A stretch of DNA of 64,000 nt from Rostratula benghalensis (taxonomy: Eukaryota > Chordata > Aves > Charadriiformes > Rostratulidae). Shown piece after piece: positions 13,351 to 25,200 of this stretch. Each line of letters starts with the position of its first letter. The first letter of the stretch is position 1. The stretch is from contig VXAI01000308.1 in the NCBI GenBank assembly GCA_013399305.1, positions 537,095 through 601,094 on the forward strand, written 5' to 3'. The notes below the pieces were generated by a model, which was not told the DNA's origin, ran no database searches, and saw only the letters and a program-made list of their open reading frames with translations. Position numbers and translations under genes: made by a program.

Positions 13351-13361
13351 AGTATAAAAGC
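13351..13361 (+). promoter_or_regulatory. LTR TATA box
   Basis: AGTATAAAAGC lies downstream of the U3-like motif block and about 260 bases upstream of the poly(A) signal, as expected of an LTR core promoter. Whether it is still active is unknown. Confidence 0.6.
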
Positions 13362-13617
13362 TGAAGGATCAAAAAGTTAACCTTTCTTCAGTGGCTGACA
13401 TCTGAGAGGATCCTGTCTGTTCATCTGCCTTTGATCCCAATCTGTGCATTCCTGATTCCAGATCTGGAATTCAGTTCCCGTACATCACTGAGTCCTGTCT
13501 GGCACAGTCTCAGTGTCTGCTGGTGATGTCATCCTGGGAGCTTGGTGTGGTTTTGTATATGTTGTATCTATATCTATTTCATAGTTTCCTTTTTATTTTT
13601 TTTTTTTTAATTATTTC

Positions 13618-13623
13618 ATTAAA
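13618..13623 (+). terminator. LTR polyadenylation signal (ATTAAA)
   Basis: The context TTTCATTAAAGTTGTTTAG matches the usual R-region poly(A) signal context of avian ERVL-type LTRs and lies about 120 bases before the LTR end. It is a common functional variant of AATAAA. Confidence 0.55.
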
Positions 13624-13744
13624 GTTGTTTAGTTCCTTCTAAGCTCATAACTCTCATTATCTCTCCTCCTCCTCTCCTTGGAGTAAGAGGTAGAGGAAGA
13701 GCATCTGTCATTTGTCATGGGCTGATCTAGCCTAAACCACAACA

Positions 13745-16700
13745 ATATGTTTCGTTTGCAGAACAAGCTTGTACCCACTAACAGTTGGACTCCAGTGAAA
13801 TTAGAGCCAGGAATCCTTTGGGGTCTGTTTTATTCAAAGTCATAAGAAATCCAGCATATGTGAAGATTTATCAGCATTTCCATTTTTTTGTTTTGTTTTG
13901 TTTTTAAATTTTTTTTTTACTCTGATAGCCCATGCAGAGGCCAGGTTTTTTGACTTCCTTTTGAGTAAGAGGTTTGTAACAATTGGGCTGGCAACATATC
14001 TCCCCTAAGCCCTCTCTCTTTATCATAGACCTTAGAAATTTTGCATTGCTTTGAAAAAAAGTGGACACTTTAACATGTAGCTATGACCTATTACAAGAAG
14101 ACATCAAAACCAAACTTGAGGACCGAAAATGTTTTTAGCAAAGAAAAAGAGCAAACAGTTATCGTAATGACAGTCCTCATAACCATTCCCTTTGTGATAC
14201 TCAGATTCTGAGGTCTGAGTAATTTTTCTGCCTTGTAATTTTGAGAAGATTAAAACTTCAGCACTGCAGCTGTTTTCTTCAAGAAAATCTGCTGCTGCAG
14301 AATTATAATACATATGGTAATGCTACATTAGTGCAGTATTATTCGCATCACTATAGTTAAACTTGGGTCAGCACTTCCTTTTTAGACTCCTACAAGTTAG
14401 GGTTTGTCCATACACATTTCCTTTTAGTTGACTTGGAACATGATGCCTCAGCCTTACAGCTACATTTTTTTTCAACCTGTTTGATACAGCTTTGCTAAAA
14501 AGCTCTTAATCTTATAGCGAATGTTTAAGTGTTACTATGTTTTATTTCAAAATGTGTGGCATGTTTAATTGACACAATGCTTTCTTGGTTTGTAGCATTA
14601 GAGCTAATATTTTACCAGACAAAAAATTGTCATGTGAGGATTTTTTTCATTTAAATAATTCTCCATTGGCTTAGCTGCCCCTACAAATATACCTTGTTAA
14701 TATTCAATGTACTGCTAGAAACTGGTAGAAGGCGAGGCACTCTGGTTTTACTCTAAATCATTTTTATCTGATTTACCAGCCTTCAAATCTAAAACCCTTT
14801 GAACTGGGGAAAAGAAAATACTCAGTTATTAAATCTTTTCATTCAACTTTATCCTTTGGAGTCTGTCTTACTTCATGGGGCTTCTGAAATTCCAGAGAGC
14901 GTAAGATAGAGTTTATAAATCCTCCTCTTCCAGCACTTCGAGCTTAATTTGTTTAAATAAGCACCCCCCAGTTTCATACCGTTCTACTTTTAAATTCACT
15001 AATTTGTTTTTTTGTGTAAGAAACAGCAGCTGATACTTTCCTAAATGTCACCTCACAAGTCATCAAGGGGACTCAGAGAAAGATAACAAGTAGAAAATGT
15101 GGCCTTTCACAAGTCATCATCTTTGCTTTCTCCTTGGTAGCAAATTTCTTTTCTTTATTTGTCACTCCTGCCAACAACGATCTTAAGAATGTGGGTCAGA
15201 AATGCACTATATCCCAATGACCCCCAAACATGCCCTATGGTTGGTGCTAATAGAGAAGTATCTTGGAGCTGGCATGCAAACACTCTTCTGTACTGCTTTT
15301 CTCTGACAACTGCAATTAATTTGACCTGCTGCTTTGACTTTGCATAACTTCAGTCTAGCTAGAAAAAAAGGGAAGTTGTGGAACAGCCATCTGTCCTGAG
15401 CTTTTTGCTCTAGTTTCTAAACTCTATTCTCTCTTCTTTTTCTTCATGTTGCAGAACTGGAAGGGCTTTTCTAAACACCTGAGATGGCAAGTATTGTGAC
15501 TTGAATGGTCACTTTACAGCAATTAATTTACTCCTAGTTTGTATAAGTGGATTCTTCCATTGGGAAATCTGCATCTTCCAAATCAGCCCAAAATTTTCCA
15601 CCCACATAAATATTGTACATAAAGTACTACAGGGAGATACATTTTGGTCTGTTAAAAACACTGGATATATACCACAGTCACATAGAAGGATACGTATTTC
15701 TGTGGTTTTGATGAAAAGCCTTCTTTTAAAAGCTCACTTTACCTCATGTGGAAAGGGTCTTTACTCTCAAATGGTTTAGGATATCTTTTTTGCTAGTTAA
15801 AATGAACTTGAGTTCTCACTCCTGTTCTGTCCCCTAGGATGAATGATTGGTGATGATGTTTCCATTATGTAGTCTTCAGTCACTCTTCAAAAGAAATCCC
15901 ATTGTTCCTAAGGCCTGGATGCATCTGGCAATTAATGTAGCTAATACATAAATGGTGAAAGAAAGCAGTGCAGACAGTGCAATAACTGCAGAGTACCAGG
16001 GTTGGCAGAGCTTGGCAAAGAATACTTGCTGAGCGAGCATACTTTGATATTTTATTTTTCTGAGGGAAGGAACCCTGTTTTTTCACCAATGTCAGAGGCT
16101 TCCCATGACTTTTATGCTTTATCTGACAGCCATCCAGATGCAGATCCCATCAGCACACTCTGGGCATTGGCTGAAGAATTTCTTGAGTATAGTTTTAATC
16201 TTGCCCACTAGATAAATATATTGGGTTTGGTTCAGGAAGAGCTCCACTACTGTCCATGTAAGATACAGAAAGACTCCCTCTGTGTGTATATGTAATCCAC
16301 ATTTCCTACTCTCACATCTTTTTCAGCTTGCTCAGACCTCTTCTTCCAAGCCTGACATCTGAAAAGTCACTAATGTTGTTGAAAAATATATTGTAAGACT
16401 GAATTCTACATGGTATGTAGTACGATTTTCTTTGTACTTAATACAAGGGCTTAATTTTACACCCACACTGCACAGTTGTAAAGACTACAGCAAATGAAAG
16501 GCAGAGGCTTTCAGCAGCTATATTTCTGTCCCTTTATCTTGAACACGAAATTATTGAACAGGATGTCTGTCTTCACATGAATTACTATGATTTGCTGTCT
16601 GGCCTCCCCCATCTAGTTCTTCTCACTGCCTTTCTTGCCACCTGTTTTTTAGTTGGTGGCATCTTTCCTTCACAGTTTGAGCTACAAGGGTTTATATCTA

Positions 16701-18748
16701 CCTGGACCTGGTGTGTCCTTCATAACGAAGTCCATGCTCTGAATTACACAGTTAGGGTTTAAAATGTGTGTGAAGAGACAACTGATATGCTTAGTGAGAA
16801 CTATGTAGAAGGAAAATAGTCAATGGAAAAACCAAGCCTCTGTCTGAAGCTCTGCCTTGCTTTGGGGCTTAGATACATTTCTCAGGAAGGAGGCATCTGC
16901 TTCTACTCAGCACTTGGAGCTCTCAATCTGCTCCTGGCGCAAGGTATCCAAATTACTTTTTGGCAAACAAAGTCTATGTTGTTCTTTCTTTCAAAATCAT
17001 GCCTTGAAGTGGTGTTAAACTCATTCAGATATAATACGTAGTTGGAGACATTTTGGGTAAAATAGTTTAGAGTTGAACAAATTTTCCACATAGATTGCCA
17101 CATATATAAACAAATTCTTGAAGAACAAATTAGCTTCCGGCTTCCTATGTGCAGGTGAATCCTCTGAGTATTGGCACACACAACAGCATTCACACTGTGC
17201 TGTAATCATTAGAACAGCTTCTGGAAGCTGATCTGGAATGCAGAGTGACTAACATCTCCGTCCAATCACTCTCATCACCTTCTCAACCGAGCATTTCATG
17301 AGGAAACGATGTATATTCTTGCCTTTGGCAGGGCCAGTTTGAAACAGATACCACCTCCAGCCTTGAATTTCTCTCATTTGCGTATACCTATGTCTTCTGA
17401 TGCAATGTTTTACACATGTAGCTGTGTTAACAGTAAAGCCTTCTAAACAGGGGATTCTGCTCTGTGGTCATCTCTGGAAAACAGGTTTATCTGGGATTTA
17501 TGTTCACAGCAGCTGTGCAGTGCATCTACAGGAGTCCCCTCCTATTGCTGAGAAATGCTGTGAGTAGCACACAGAGACAGAGTGCAGACACACAGATGTG
17601 TTGAGCACCTGACCTGTGCATGCTTAGCAGATGCATCCTGGTTTCCCAACCATACGTCAGGCACACAGCTATTCTGCCTCTGAAAAAGTGTCCCAGCTGA
17701 CACTTACCAGATGTCCAGAACTTGAAGATGTATATGACAAATCTTCAAAATCAATCCTGAAATATTTCAGTCATTCAAAAGAGTTTCCTAAAAAAATATC
17801 TCTGGATAAAATAACACTGCCAAACTGCAAAATATGTCTCACTCAAACCTTTTTTACTCAGGATAACGAATACAGGCCACAGCGATATGTGAATATCACA
17901 GCGATATTCAGAAACTCCAGAATATGTTCAACAGTACCAGTTAGCAGAGAGGCCATCTTCTATTTAATACTTAGATTTTAATGGAAAAATCTACTCACAT
18001 ACATGGTGGGTGGGGCCTTGTTAAAAACTCAGCCTCCAAGTTAATTAACTAGCTGAACAGATTTTCTTCTCTCTGACAAAATCACTCACTCTAAGTTTAC
18101 TATTAAATCAGTCTTGTCAGTTCGGATTTCATTCTTGTATCATCAAATACTGCTTTTCTATCTCAACACCTAAAACCCAATGACATAAGTAGATAGTGTG
18201 AACATTAAACAAAACACATATCAAGCAACAAAATTCCTTTAAGAACAGGATCAACAATTTCTCTTTAAGCTGATGTTTTTTCTCCCACTGAAGACAGTGC
18301 AGGTCAGGCACTTGGTTGTACTGCCAGAATGTAAATAAGCTGAATTTGCTGAAAATGTACTTGCCAAAGGGTGCTGGTCAAAACAAGAAGTACAAAAAAG
18401 GGACAGAATCCTTCAGCTTTTTTCCCAGTGGTTCATTTGATTACCATGGGGGAAGGATAACTTCTAAAGAACATGTTTTAAAACGTTTTTCTGTATCATT
18501 TTGTTTTCTGCCAAATCTACATGATGTCTACCAAAGAGAAACCTCAAGATAATGCAGGTGAAAGTATTTTAAAGTCTACAACTTTAGCTATTGAGAAAGG
18601 AGAATTCATAAAGAGAGCATTAAAAGGCAGACATCACATCACAGGATTTGCAACTGGAAGGACAGTATGACTATTGGTCCACAATGAAATATTTTGACTA
18701 GATTCCTTCTAATTCCCTGACTCTTCAAATATTTGTTATTCTCTGTAG
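13745..18748. other. Unique AT-rich non-coding stretch
   Basis: No gene is supported. A T-rich simple tract lies at 13883-13919. A motif-dense block at 14545-14720 is listed under findings. The longest frame is 17631-17981 (plus, 116 codons), with no recognisable domain, no suitable flanking splice signals that I could trust, and ordinary surrounding sequence. I treat it as chance. Confidence 0.55.
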
Positions 18749-18881
18749 TATTCAGAACTCATCTGGATATGACCCTGAACAATGTGATATATCCTTGAAG
18801 TTGTCCCTCACTTTGAAGCTAGCTCTTGGGTGGGAGATTGGACAAGAGGACCTTCCAAAATAGGTGATTTCCATGGTTCTA
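18749..18881 (+). mobile_element. Old CR1 3' tail, sense
   Basis: The segment follows the CR1 3' end in order: the ORF2 terminus (ATTCAGAACTCATCTGGATA, equivalent to the FKTxLD region), then GGGTGGGAGATTGGACAAGA (the GGGGGGTTGGACTAGATGA block), then GGACCTTCCAAAATAGG (the GAGGTCCCTTCCAAC block), fading into CCATGGTTCTAC where the terminal repeat would be. It is heavily diverged, so it is older than the copies at 30.8 and 50 kb. Confidence 0.75.
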
Positions 18882-19359
18882 CTTAATGCTAAGAACTTTC
18901 CCCACCCCATGCCTCCTATTGCAGAACTAACATCCTATGAATGTCAGCAGGTGCTTTCCAGGGCTAAAAATATTAAGACCAGACTGTCTTATTTGCACAG
19001 TAAATAAGTGTGTTTGAATCCAACAGAAATAAGTAGACTTAATTAAGTATAGGCTGCAGTTCTCCTGGATATGCAACATGCAAAATTGGCTCTACTTCAC
19101 CAGTTTGATCACCAGCTGGTGTAAGGAGCAGCAGGTTGTATTCCTACACTCAGTCTCTCAAGAATGAATAAGCTTACAGTCCTCAGATCAAATTAATTTA
19201 GTTTAGGTTTGCTTCAAATATTCCTAATATAGCTTTTGTACGCTTCCTGTCCATCTTACAGTCACATGTGCTGAAGTTAAAAAGAGTAGTAATTTTTAAA
19301 CTTCTCTTATGTAGGAAAATACAGTATTAACAATAGTAACTCCCAGATGAAAAAGATGT

Positions 19360-19396
19360 ATTACTGGCATTTCTGGAAGAAAGAAATGCCAGTAAT
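19360..19396. repeat. Perfect inverted repeat, 15-base stem, 7-base loop
   Basis: Left arm ATTACTGGCATTTCT (19360-19374), loop GGAAGAA, right arm AGAAATGCCAGTAAT (19382-19396). Every base pairs. A further AAAGA/TCTTT pairing (19352-19356 with 19396-19400) is possible with a bulge. It could extrude as a cruciform or fold in RNA. It is short for a microRNA precursor. No element boundary is recognisable. Confidence 0.8.
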
Positions 19397-20855
19397 CTTT
19401 GCAAATTTCTGTTAACTGTTTAGAATGGCATATAGAAAAGCCTTTGCATTTAAGTGGGAACCAGCCTGTGCTCCCAAAACAAAGGACATTTTTGCTTTAT
19501 TATAAAGTACATATTTTCAAAGGGAATAAAACATTACTTTTCTGTAATGGTTTCACAATGGTGTCAACAATGCATTTTCAAACAGTAAGTTTTTTGGAGT
19601 GACTTATGACTGAACCTCAGTGGTTGATAACTTTAAGATCAGACACTGATTTTTTTATTTCCTTTCTCTGTAGGTCAGAGCAAAGGGGCCAAGGAAGGAC
19701 CTCAATGTGTCATCAAAACCACCATCCTGCCTTCTAAATTTTTTGAGCTCTCTATTGTTCTGTACTTTACGCATTCAATTCTCCTGTGTGGATTTTGTAC
19801 ACTGCACGGCCAGTTCCCAGGAACTGACATTTCACTCTCACAATGCAGAGGCCAAATGCACTGAATGAAATCAGGGGGGCTCCTGCAAGTAGGAGAGGGG
19901 GGCAGTGCAGTGGATTGGATTCATTAAGTACTGTAGCATAAGGGCTTTAGCATATACTCATACACAATGTGTGGAGATATATACATATATGGACACACAT
20001 AAATATCTAGGTCGGTAGGCACATCATAATAGCAAATAAAACAGGACCAGGGTAGGTGCTTGAGCACCAGCCTGTCATTTGCCCATAGCAAAGACACTGA
20101 GGCTGCTGCACTGCATTCATTGCCTAAGCCCAGTCTGAGCAGCAGTGTGTGCCAGGGCTTCTTCCCAGCAGACAGTTTGCACCCAGTCATTTGGAAGGGA
20201 CAGCAGACAAAACATGCTGCAGTCCCAACCCAAGCTGGCCATGCCATGTCACCTCAGGACCACAAAATCTTCCCTAGGTGGTATTACTTAGTTATACAGA
20301 TGTAGCCGAGGTGACAAAATAAACGTCCTAACCTTACTCTAACACACTCTCATTCTGGGATACACCAGTTTGAAGCCTCAAATTTAAGAGACCCCACAGG
20401 GCTCAGCCAGGATGAGATATAGATTGTACTATTGAAATGTAAGACTTTAATAACTAAGTTTTGTTTTCTTTTCAGGTAATTTAACTAGATTAGGTCCAAA
20501 CTGATTGTTTCATAAATGGACCATGTTCAACCGGAAGGTATTTAATGCTCATTCTGCTGGGTGCCTTCAGCCTTCCCCACCGCCCCTGTGCCCTCTCATT
20601 CCAACTTTTAGCTCTGGACTTGACAATTCACCTGATAAAAGGTTCTCTCTACTCAAATCTCACTTACTGAGGGTTCACCATCAGTGAAATTCCAGGACTT
20701 GGATTTTCAAGACTTTTGGCATCCACACGTGTGTTCCTAGCATGAATTTCTGGGTGTATAGCTGGGGTGGAGCTTCAGAAGAATTGGCAGGAGCAGTCCA
20801 AAGGAACAGAGGCACATAGGTTCATAGCTGACAGAAGCAGGTCAACTTCTGCATA

Positions 20856-20891
20856 AGAAGACATTAAATGTCTTCTCATTAAATGAGAAGA
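20856..20891. repeat. Two overlapping 21-base palindromes
   Basis: The first is AGAAGACATT-A-AATGTCTTCT (20856-20876). The second is TCTTCTCATT-A-AATGAGAAGA (20871-20891). They share TCTTCT. Each has perfect 10-base arms around a single A. The arrangement resembles the product of a template switch during replication. No known transposon end is recognised. Confidence 0.8.
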
Positions 20892-21903
20892 AAAATTACA
20901 AGTACGTTTAAATGGTCTTATGAAAAAGAATAATTTCAAAGGCTTACTCCACCCAGGAAAACTTAATGGCTACTAAAAGGATTTTCGTAACTGACCACTA
21001 TAAACCTGATTTCCATAGGGAAGGGTGATAGACAAACAGAAAGCTATTACCTCAAATTTAAATAAAGCCATCATCTCTTGTCTTAGCTTTCCACTTCTGC
21101 TACATGATGCTATGTACCTGATTAAAAAAAAATAATAAAGCTAAACTCTTATTCTTGTTCTGATTAAAATTTGTGTGGTTTGTATATGTTTAATATAAAA
21201 AAATCAGGAAATTAAACACCCCTTAATATTAGACTTGGTGAAGCATTTAGAGATGTCCTTGAAGGGGCAGAAGAAATACAATGGCTAATTTGGTAACTCA
21301 AACTAGCTTAAATTCCAGCGACTGACAAGCAATACTTGTTACTTTAAGCTTCCAGGCATCATGTCAAGTCAGAAGCACCACAGTGAAAGTTATTACCCAG
21401 CTCTAATGCAGTACTTAATCTGTTTTCTGAGACTGGAGATAACACTCAATGTAATCTGTCATAGAATAAGCTAAATTACTATTCTATGAGCAGGTTGTGC
21501 TGCAAACAATTCTTTCTGCTTTGTGTTTAAATGCCAAATCAATGCAACTTAATGTCATACAGTAGTTAATACTTTCTGCCTTCTGCAAAAGAACTTAATT
21601 CCCACAAAACTATGGTCTACTACTGCATTCAAACTCTATTTTATTCACCCTACTCTCCATTAAAAAGACCATTTTATAACACCAAATTTCTGTACATGAA
21701 ATTCTCTCTAAACTAGTATTTTGAGACCATGAAGTCTGAGCTTAAATATATTTTACTGCATGGATAATGTTTACTGTAACATAGAGCCTTTGACTGTTGA
21801 CATATAAACTGAGGGAAGGTCATCTTTGGCCATATGAAATAGATGTGTCATTCCAGTGCTGGACTAATATTTCAAGTTTGTAGAACTTTATGATATTGTA
21901 ACC

Positions 21904-21923
21904 TTTTTTTTTTTTTTTTTTTT
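21904..21923. repeat. Poly(T) tract, 20 bases
   Basis: An uninterrupted run of 20 T, with no recognisable retroposed body alongside. Confidence 0.9.
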
Positions 21924-24469
21924 AATATTCTCTTATTAATGGAACCAAACCTTCTTCATTCTTTATAAGCCAAAGAAAAGATTTTTGAAATACCAATGCA
22001 AGACATTTCCAAAATGCTCCTTCCAATGCCAGGGCCATGGCTTCAGTGCAGCTCTGTTCTTTACAGTGACATTTGGTAGCACAGATCTGCAGAATAACTG
22101 CTAATGATCCCAGAATGCTCTAGACTCAGCAAGACTTTATGTAGCTGCAATTTTGGAACTAATAACTTCAATATTTCAGTTTTAATGAGGCAATTTTAAG
22201 ACCCTACCCCCTTTTTTCTAAGGAGAACTTGATGCCGTTGCTGTCTGAATGATTGCTGGAGAAACAGAGCTTCTGGTGAGCATTTAAGTTCAACGGAGGC
22301 AGTCTCAGCGTGATAGGTAGTGTGGAGCATGTGGGCAGCATCATTTCTTCTCCTAAGGCTGAAACTGTTACCTATTCTGCCTTTGCAAGGACTTGAGATT
22401 CTTGGTTACTCTCATCAAGTTTGAAGAATGGCCCAAAGCCTCCTGTTCCCTGTGCCCTGTTGGATCTCAAGGCCAGCCTGCTCCACCTTCCCTTTCCCCA
22501 GCTCACACTTCCTGGCATTCTCCTTCCTTCCCTTCCAAGTTTATAATGGGGAAGGATGTGGGAGTTGCTACCAGTCACCACCTGCACAGGGACAGGCTAC
22601 AGAGTGTGCAGTTGCACACTGTGAGCAAATGGAAAGGATGATGGGAACAAAAGAACATTGCAGGGGACAAATCCACTTACTAAAACACAAACATAGGTGG
22701 TTGCTGTAAAATATAAACCCCCTCTTCCTTTGCTCAGTAGCAGCAGACTGCATTGGTCTCAGGCTATAGCAGCAGGCCAAAATTAAGGCCAAGCATTAGT
22801 CCGGGGATTGCTTGCTGAACTGAGAGCCTGAAGGATAATAGCTTTACTGAGAAAAGTATGCCCTGGTTTAAGCTGGTGGGTGAAGCTGTTTTCATGCTGT
22901 TAATACCCTGCCTGCTAGATTCAGCCAGAAATGCTTCAGAGTCCATCTTGACAGCAGCAGGACTCTTAGTAGGTGGGTAGTGCACTATCTGTAATCAAAA
23001 TAGCTTATGAGAAGAAGTCTAGCTCACAGAAAAGGGGAACACTGCAGAGGCTGTAATAACAAGGTAAGTAACTGATGCAGAGCTGGGGTTTGTGTCAGAA
23101 AGACCTTTTGGGCAACAGCAGATATTTTTATGCTGTACTCAGACACCTATTCAGAGCCCTCTCACACTGTATCAACCTAAAGCATCTTTGACATGTTATT
23201 AAGAAGGGTTAAAGGCAGAAATATGTTCTGCTTTTGACTCTTCAGGTAACTGAGAAAGAGTTCCCTTCAGCAACAATGGCTGCTTGTATTTCAGGTGTAA
23301 AATAAAATGAGAACACTTTCCTTTCATTATGCAGTTCAAGAGAATGTACAGACTTCGGGCTACTTGTTCAACAACTCATTAAAAATCTCCATTACTGTGA
23401 GTCATATGAAATGTTGTCAGGGCATTCCCAGATCCTCACTCCACAAAGCACAAAATCCAAAAAGATGAAACAAAATACCTTAAGATCAGCGCTGCAGCCT
23501 GTGTTGTCTTCTTTGCCTGCTCTGCCATGCCCACACTGAAAAGCTCTTCTGTTTTCCAAGTTTCCTTTAATTTAGACCCTCAGGAAGACCAGACAGATAT
23601 CTTCAGTATCAGAGCAATGGAGCTTGTGATGGCAGTCTATGGGCTGTACCTGATATCCAGTTAAGGTCCAAGAACATTGGGAAGTGATGGCATCCTGTCG
23701 TTTAATGACAATGTTTATTGGAGAGGTGAAATCCTTCCCAGAAGAAGCTGTTGGTTGGGTTTTATTCTGCTCTATTTAGTGTTATGCATAGCGTGCATAT
23801 GCTTAGAGGAAACCCTAACCTTAACAAAATATGTTGACCATCATGTAGATATTTTCCTAATCTGCTCCACAGTTATTCTTGGAACTTGAGCCATGGAAGG
23901 ACTCCACTTCCTCACCTATATTAAAAATTTTGAAATGCTTGAAAACTACAGTGTGGGTGAATGGGTGTAAAGAATGTGTATTTTTTTAAAACTAAATTTA
24001 CATGAGTTTGGGTTAAACTGCATAATTGAACAAGAAGTGATCATGGGGGGATGCAAGAAGTACCAGGTTTCATTAAAGAATTGACTTGCTGTCACTTTCC
24101 AGATTAAAAAGGATTTATTTTATCACGTGGCATTCTGGTTTACTTTTTTGGATAGTGGTCTCTCAGATAAAATGTTTTTCAGTGAAAATTTTGATACATT
24201 TTCCAATAAGCATTTAAAACAGGACTGAACTAATTAGAAATAATTGTCTATTACAGACATCAAGCCAGGTTCATATAATTTGATTGCTTCATCAAAAGAA
24301 GTAATTTAAAAATTAAGGTAGTACATTTCAATTTTCTCCATAATTGGTAACAAGATCTGGCTTACTCATATGATTCCAGTGTCTTTCTTGCATTTCTGCA
24401 ATAACAGAGATTTATTGAATTTGTTGAAAATATGTACACTCGCAGCACTCTTATGAAGACTGACTCTTC

Positions 24470-24560
24470 ACCCACAAAAACTGGAATAAATCAGGAGTAA
24501 CTCTGCTGAAATCAATGGACTTAAAATAATTGTAGACCAGTATAAACAGCTCCTGCCTGT
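24470..24560. mobile_element. Probable ancient sauropsid interspersed repeat
   Basis: The block AATCAGGAGTAACTCTGCTG followed by AAATCAATGGACTTA and ACCAGTATAAA resembles a motif that recurs in reptile and bird genomes (GGAGTAACTCCACTGAAGTCAATGG then ACCAGTGTAAA). I recognise it as a dispersed repeat but cannot name its class with certainty. Copies are usually very diverged, as here. A repeat-library search would settle the family and orientation. Confidence 0.45.
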
Positions 24561-25030
24561 CAGATTTCATATTGCTTTTCCACATGAGTGACTATCTGAA
24601 TGGCCCTATGAAAACCCAATGAAGTTATTAAAATTGCCTAGAGCCACAGCAGCCCTACTGCTCAAATAATGCAGAACTGGAGCTATGTTATGTCCATGTA
24701 ATTTATATTAGTCCAACCATGCAGTATCAGAGATAGTTTTATTTTTTTTCAGAGATCTGAAAAGACATTTTTTCCTGTGTGAATATAGATAAGTTTATTA
24801 AAAAAAATATTTGAACACAGATTGAATTATTTCTAGATTAATGTGTATTGAATTGTGTTTAACCTTAATTATTCCCTTATTTCAATTTCTGTAGCAAGGA
24901 GCAGAAGCAATACCATCTGACTCTGGAAGAGACTGTCAGTTCATTGCTTCTTCAGAGGAAATTCTAGATGAAAATATAATCATAAATTGTTTTCTCTGGG
25001 GTTCGTTTTAGTCAAATTGTTACAGGTCAT

Positions 25031-25200
25031 AATGAAGACCTACAATTTTTTCAGGCACTTGACTGCCTCTCATAAATGTCAATGTGTCAACAGTCATTTA
25101 TTGCTTACAATGAGGTGTAAAGATGATATAATGAAAATGCTGTCATCTGTCAAAATTATATGAGTCTTGAGCATGTTAATGAAGTCATCAAATTTCTACA
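25031..25200. promoter_or_regulatory. Candidate conserved non-coding element with TALE-type sites
   Basis: Seen: four TGTCA cores within about 76 bases (25077, 25085, 25141, 25148). The last two form the direct repeat CTGTCATCTGTCA at 25140-25152, the complement of the TGACAG hexamer bound by MEIS, PREP and TGIF homeodomain proteins. TTAATGA (homeodomain core) follows near 25176. There is no repeat character and no open frame. Inferred: a homeodomain-responsive enhancer. This is unproven without conservation or chromatin data. Confidence 0.25.

Larger units (their letters stand above)
13215..13744 (+). mobile_element. Probable solo LTR of an ERVL-type endogenous retrovirus, sense
   Basis: The layout is that of an LTR. 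A U3-like part contains CCAAAACCTGACCAACAGGG followed by GTATTCCATACCATCTGC, a combination I recognise from avian ERVL-type LTRs. A TATA box (AGTATAAAAGC, 13351-13361) comes next. A poly(A) signal ATTAAA (13618-13623) sits after a T-rich tract. The end reads TAAACCACAACA, matching the CCACRACA-type 3' end of these LTRs. No internal viral genes flank it on either side, so it is a solo or truncated LTR. The 5' end is uncertain and no target-site duplication could be matched. The family name is inference from memory of the motif set. Confidence 0.7.
18882..24464. other. Unique AT-rich non-coding stretch with hairpins
   Basis: No gene is supported. Strong inverted repeats at 19360-19396 and 20856-20891 are annotated separately. 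A run of 20 T lies at 21904-21923. The patch at about 22400-22640 is visibly richer in G and C and opens overlapping frames on both strands (all under 95 codons), with no domain I recognise. A single CCCTAACC at about 23813 is not a telomeric array. Confidence 0.55.

Noticed and set aside
17631..17981. 116-codon plus-strand frame
   Set aside because: No domain, signal or family I recognise, and no convincing exon borders. The length is within chance for 64 kb read in six frames.
23808..23825. CCCTAACC as an interstitial telomere repeat
   Set aside because: A single unit, not an array.
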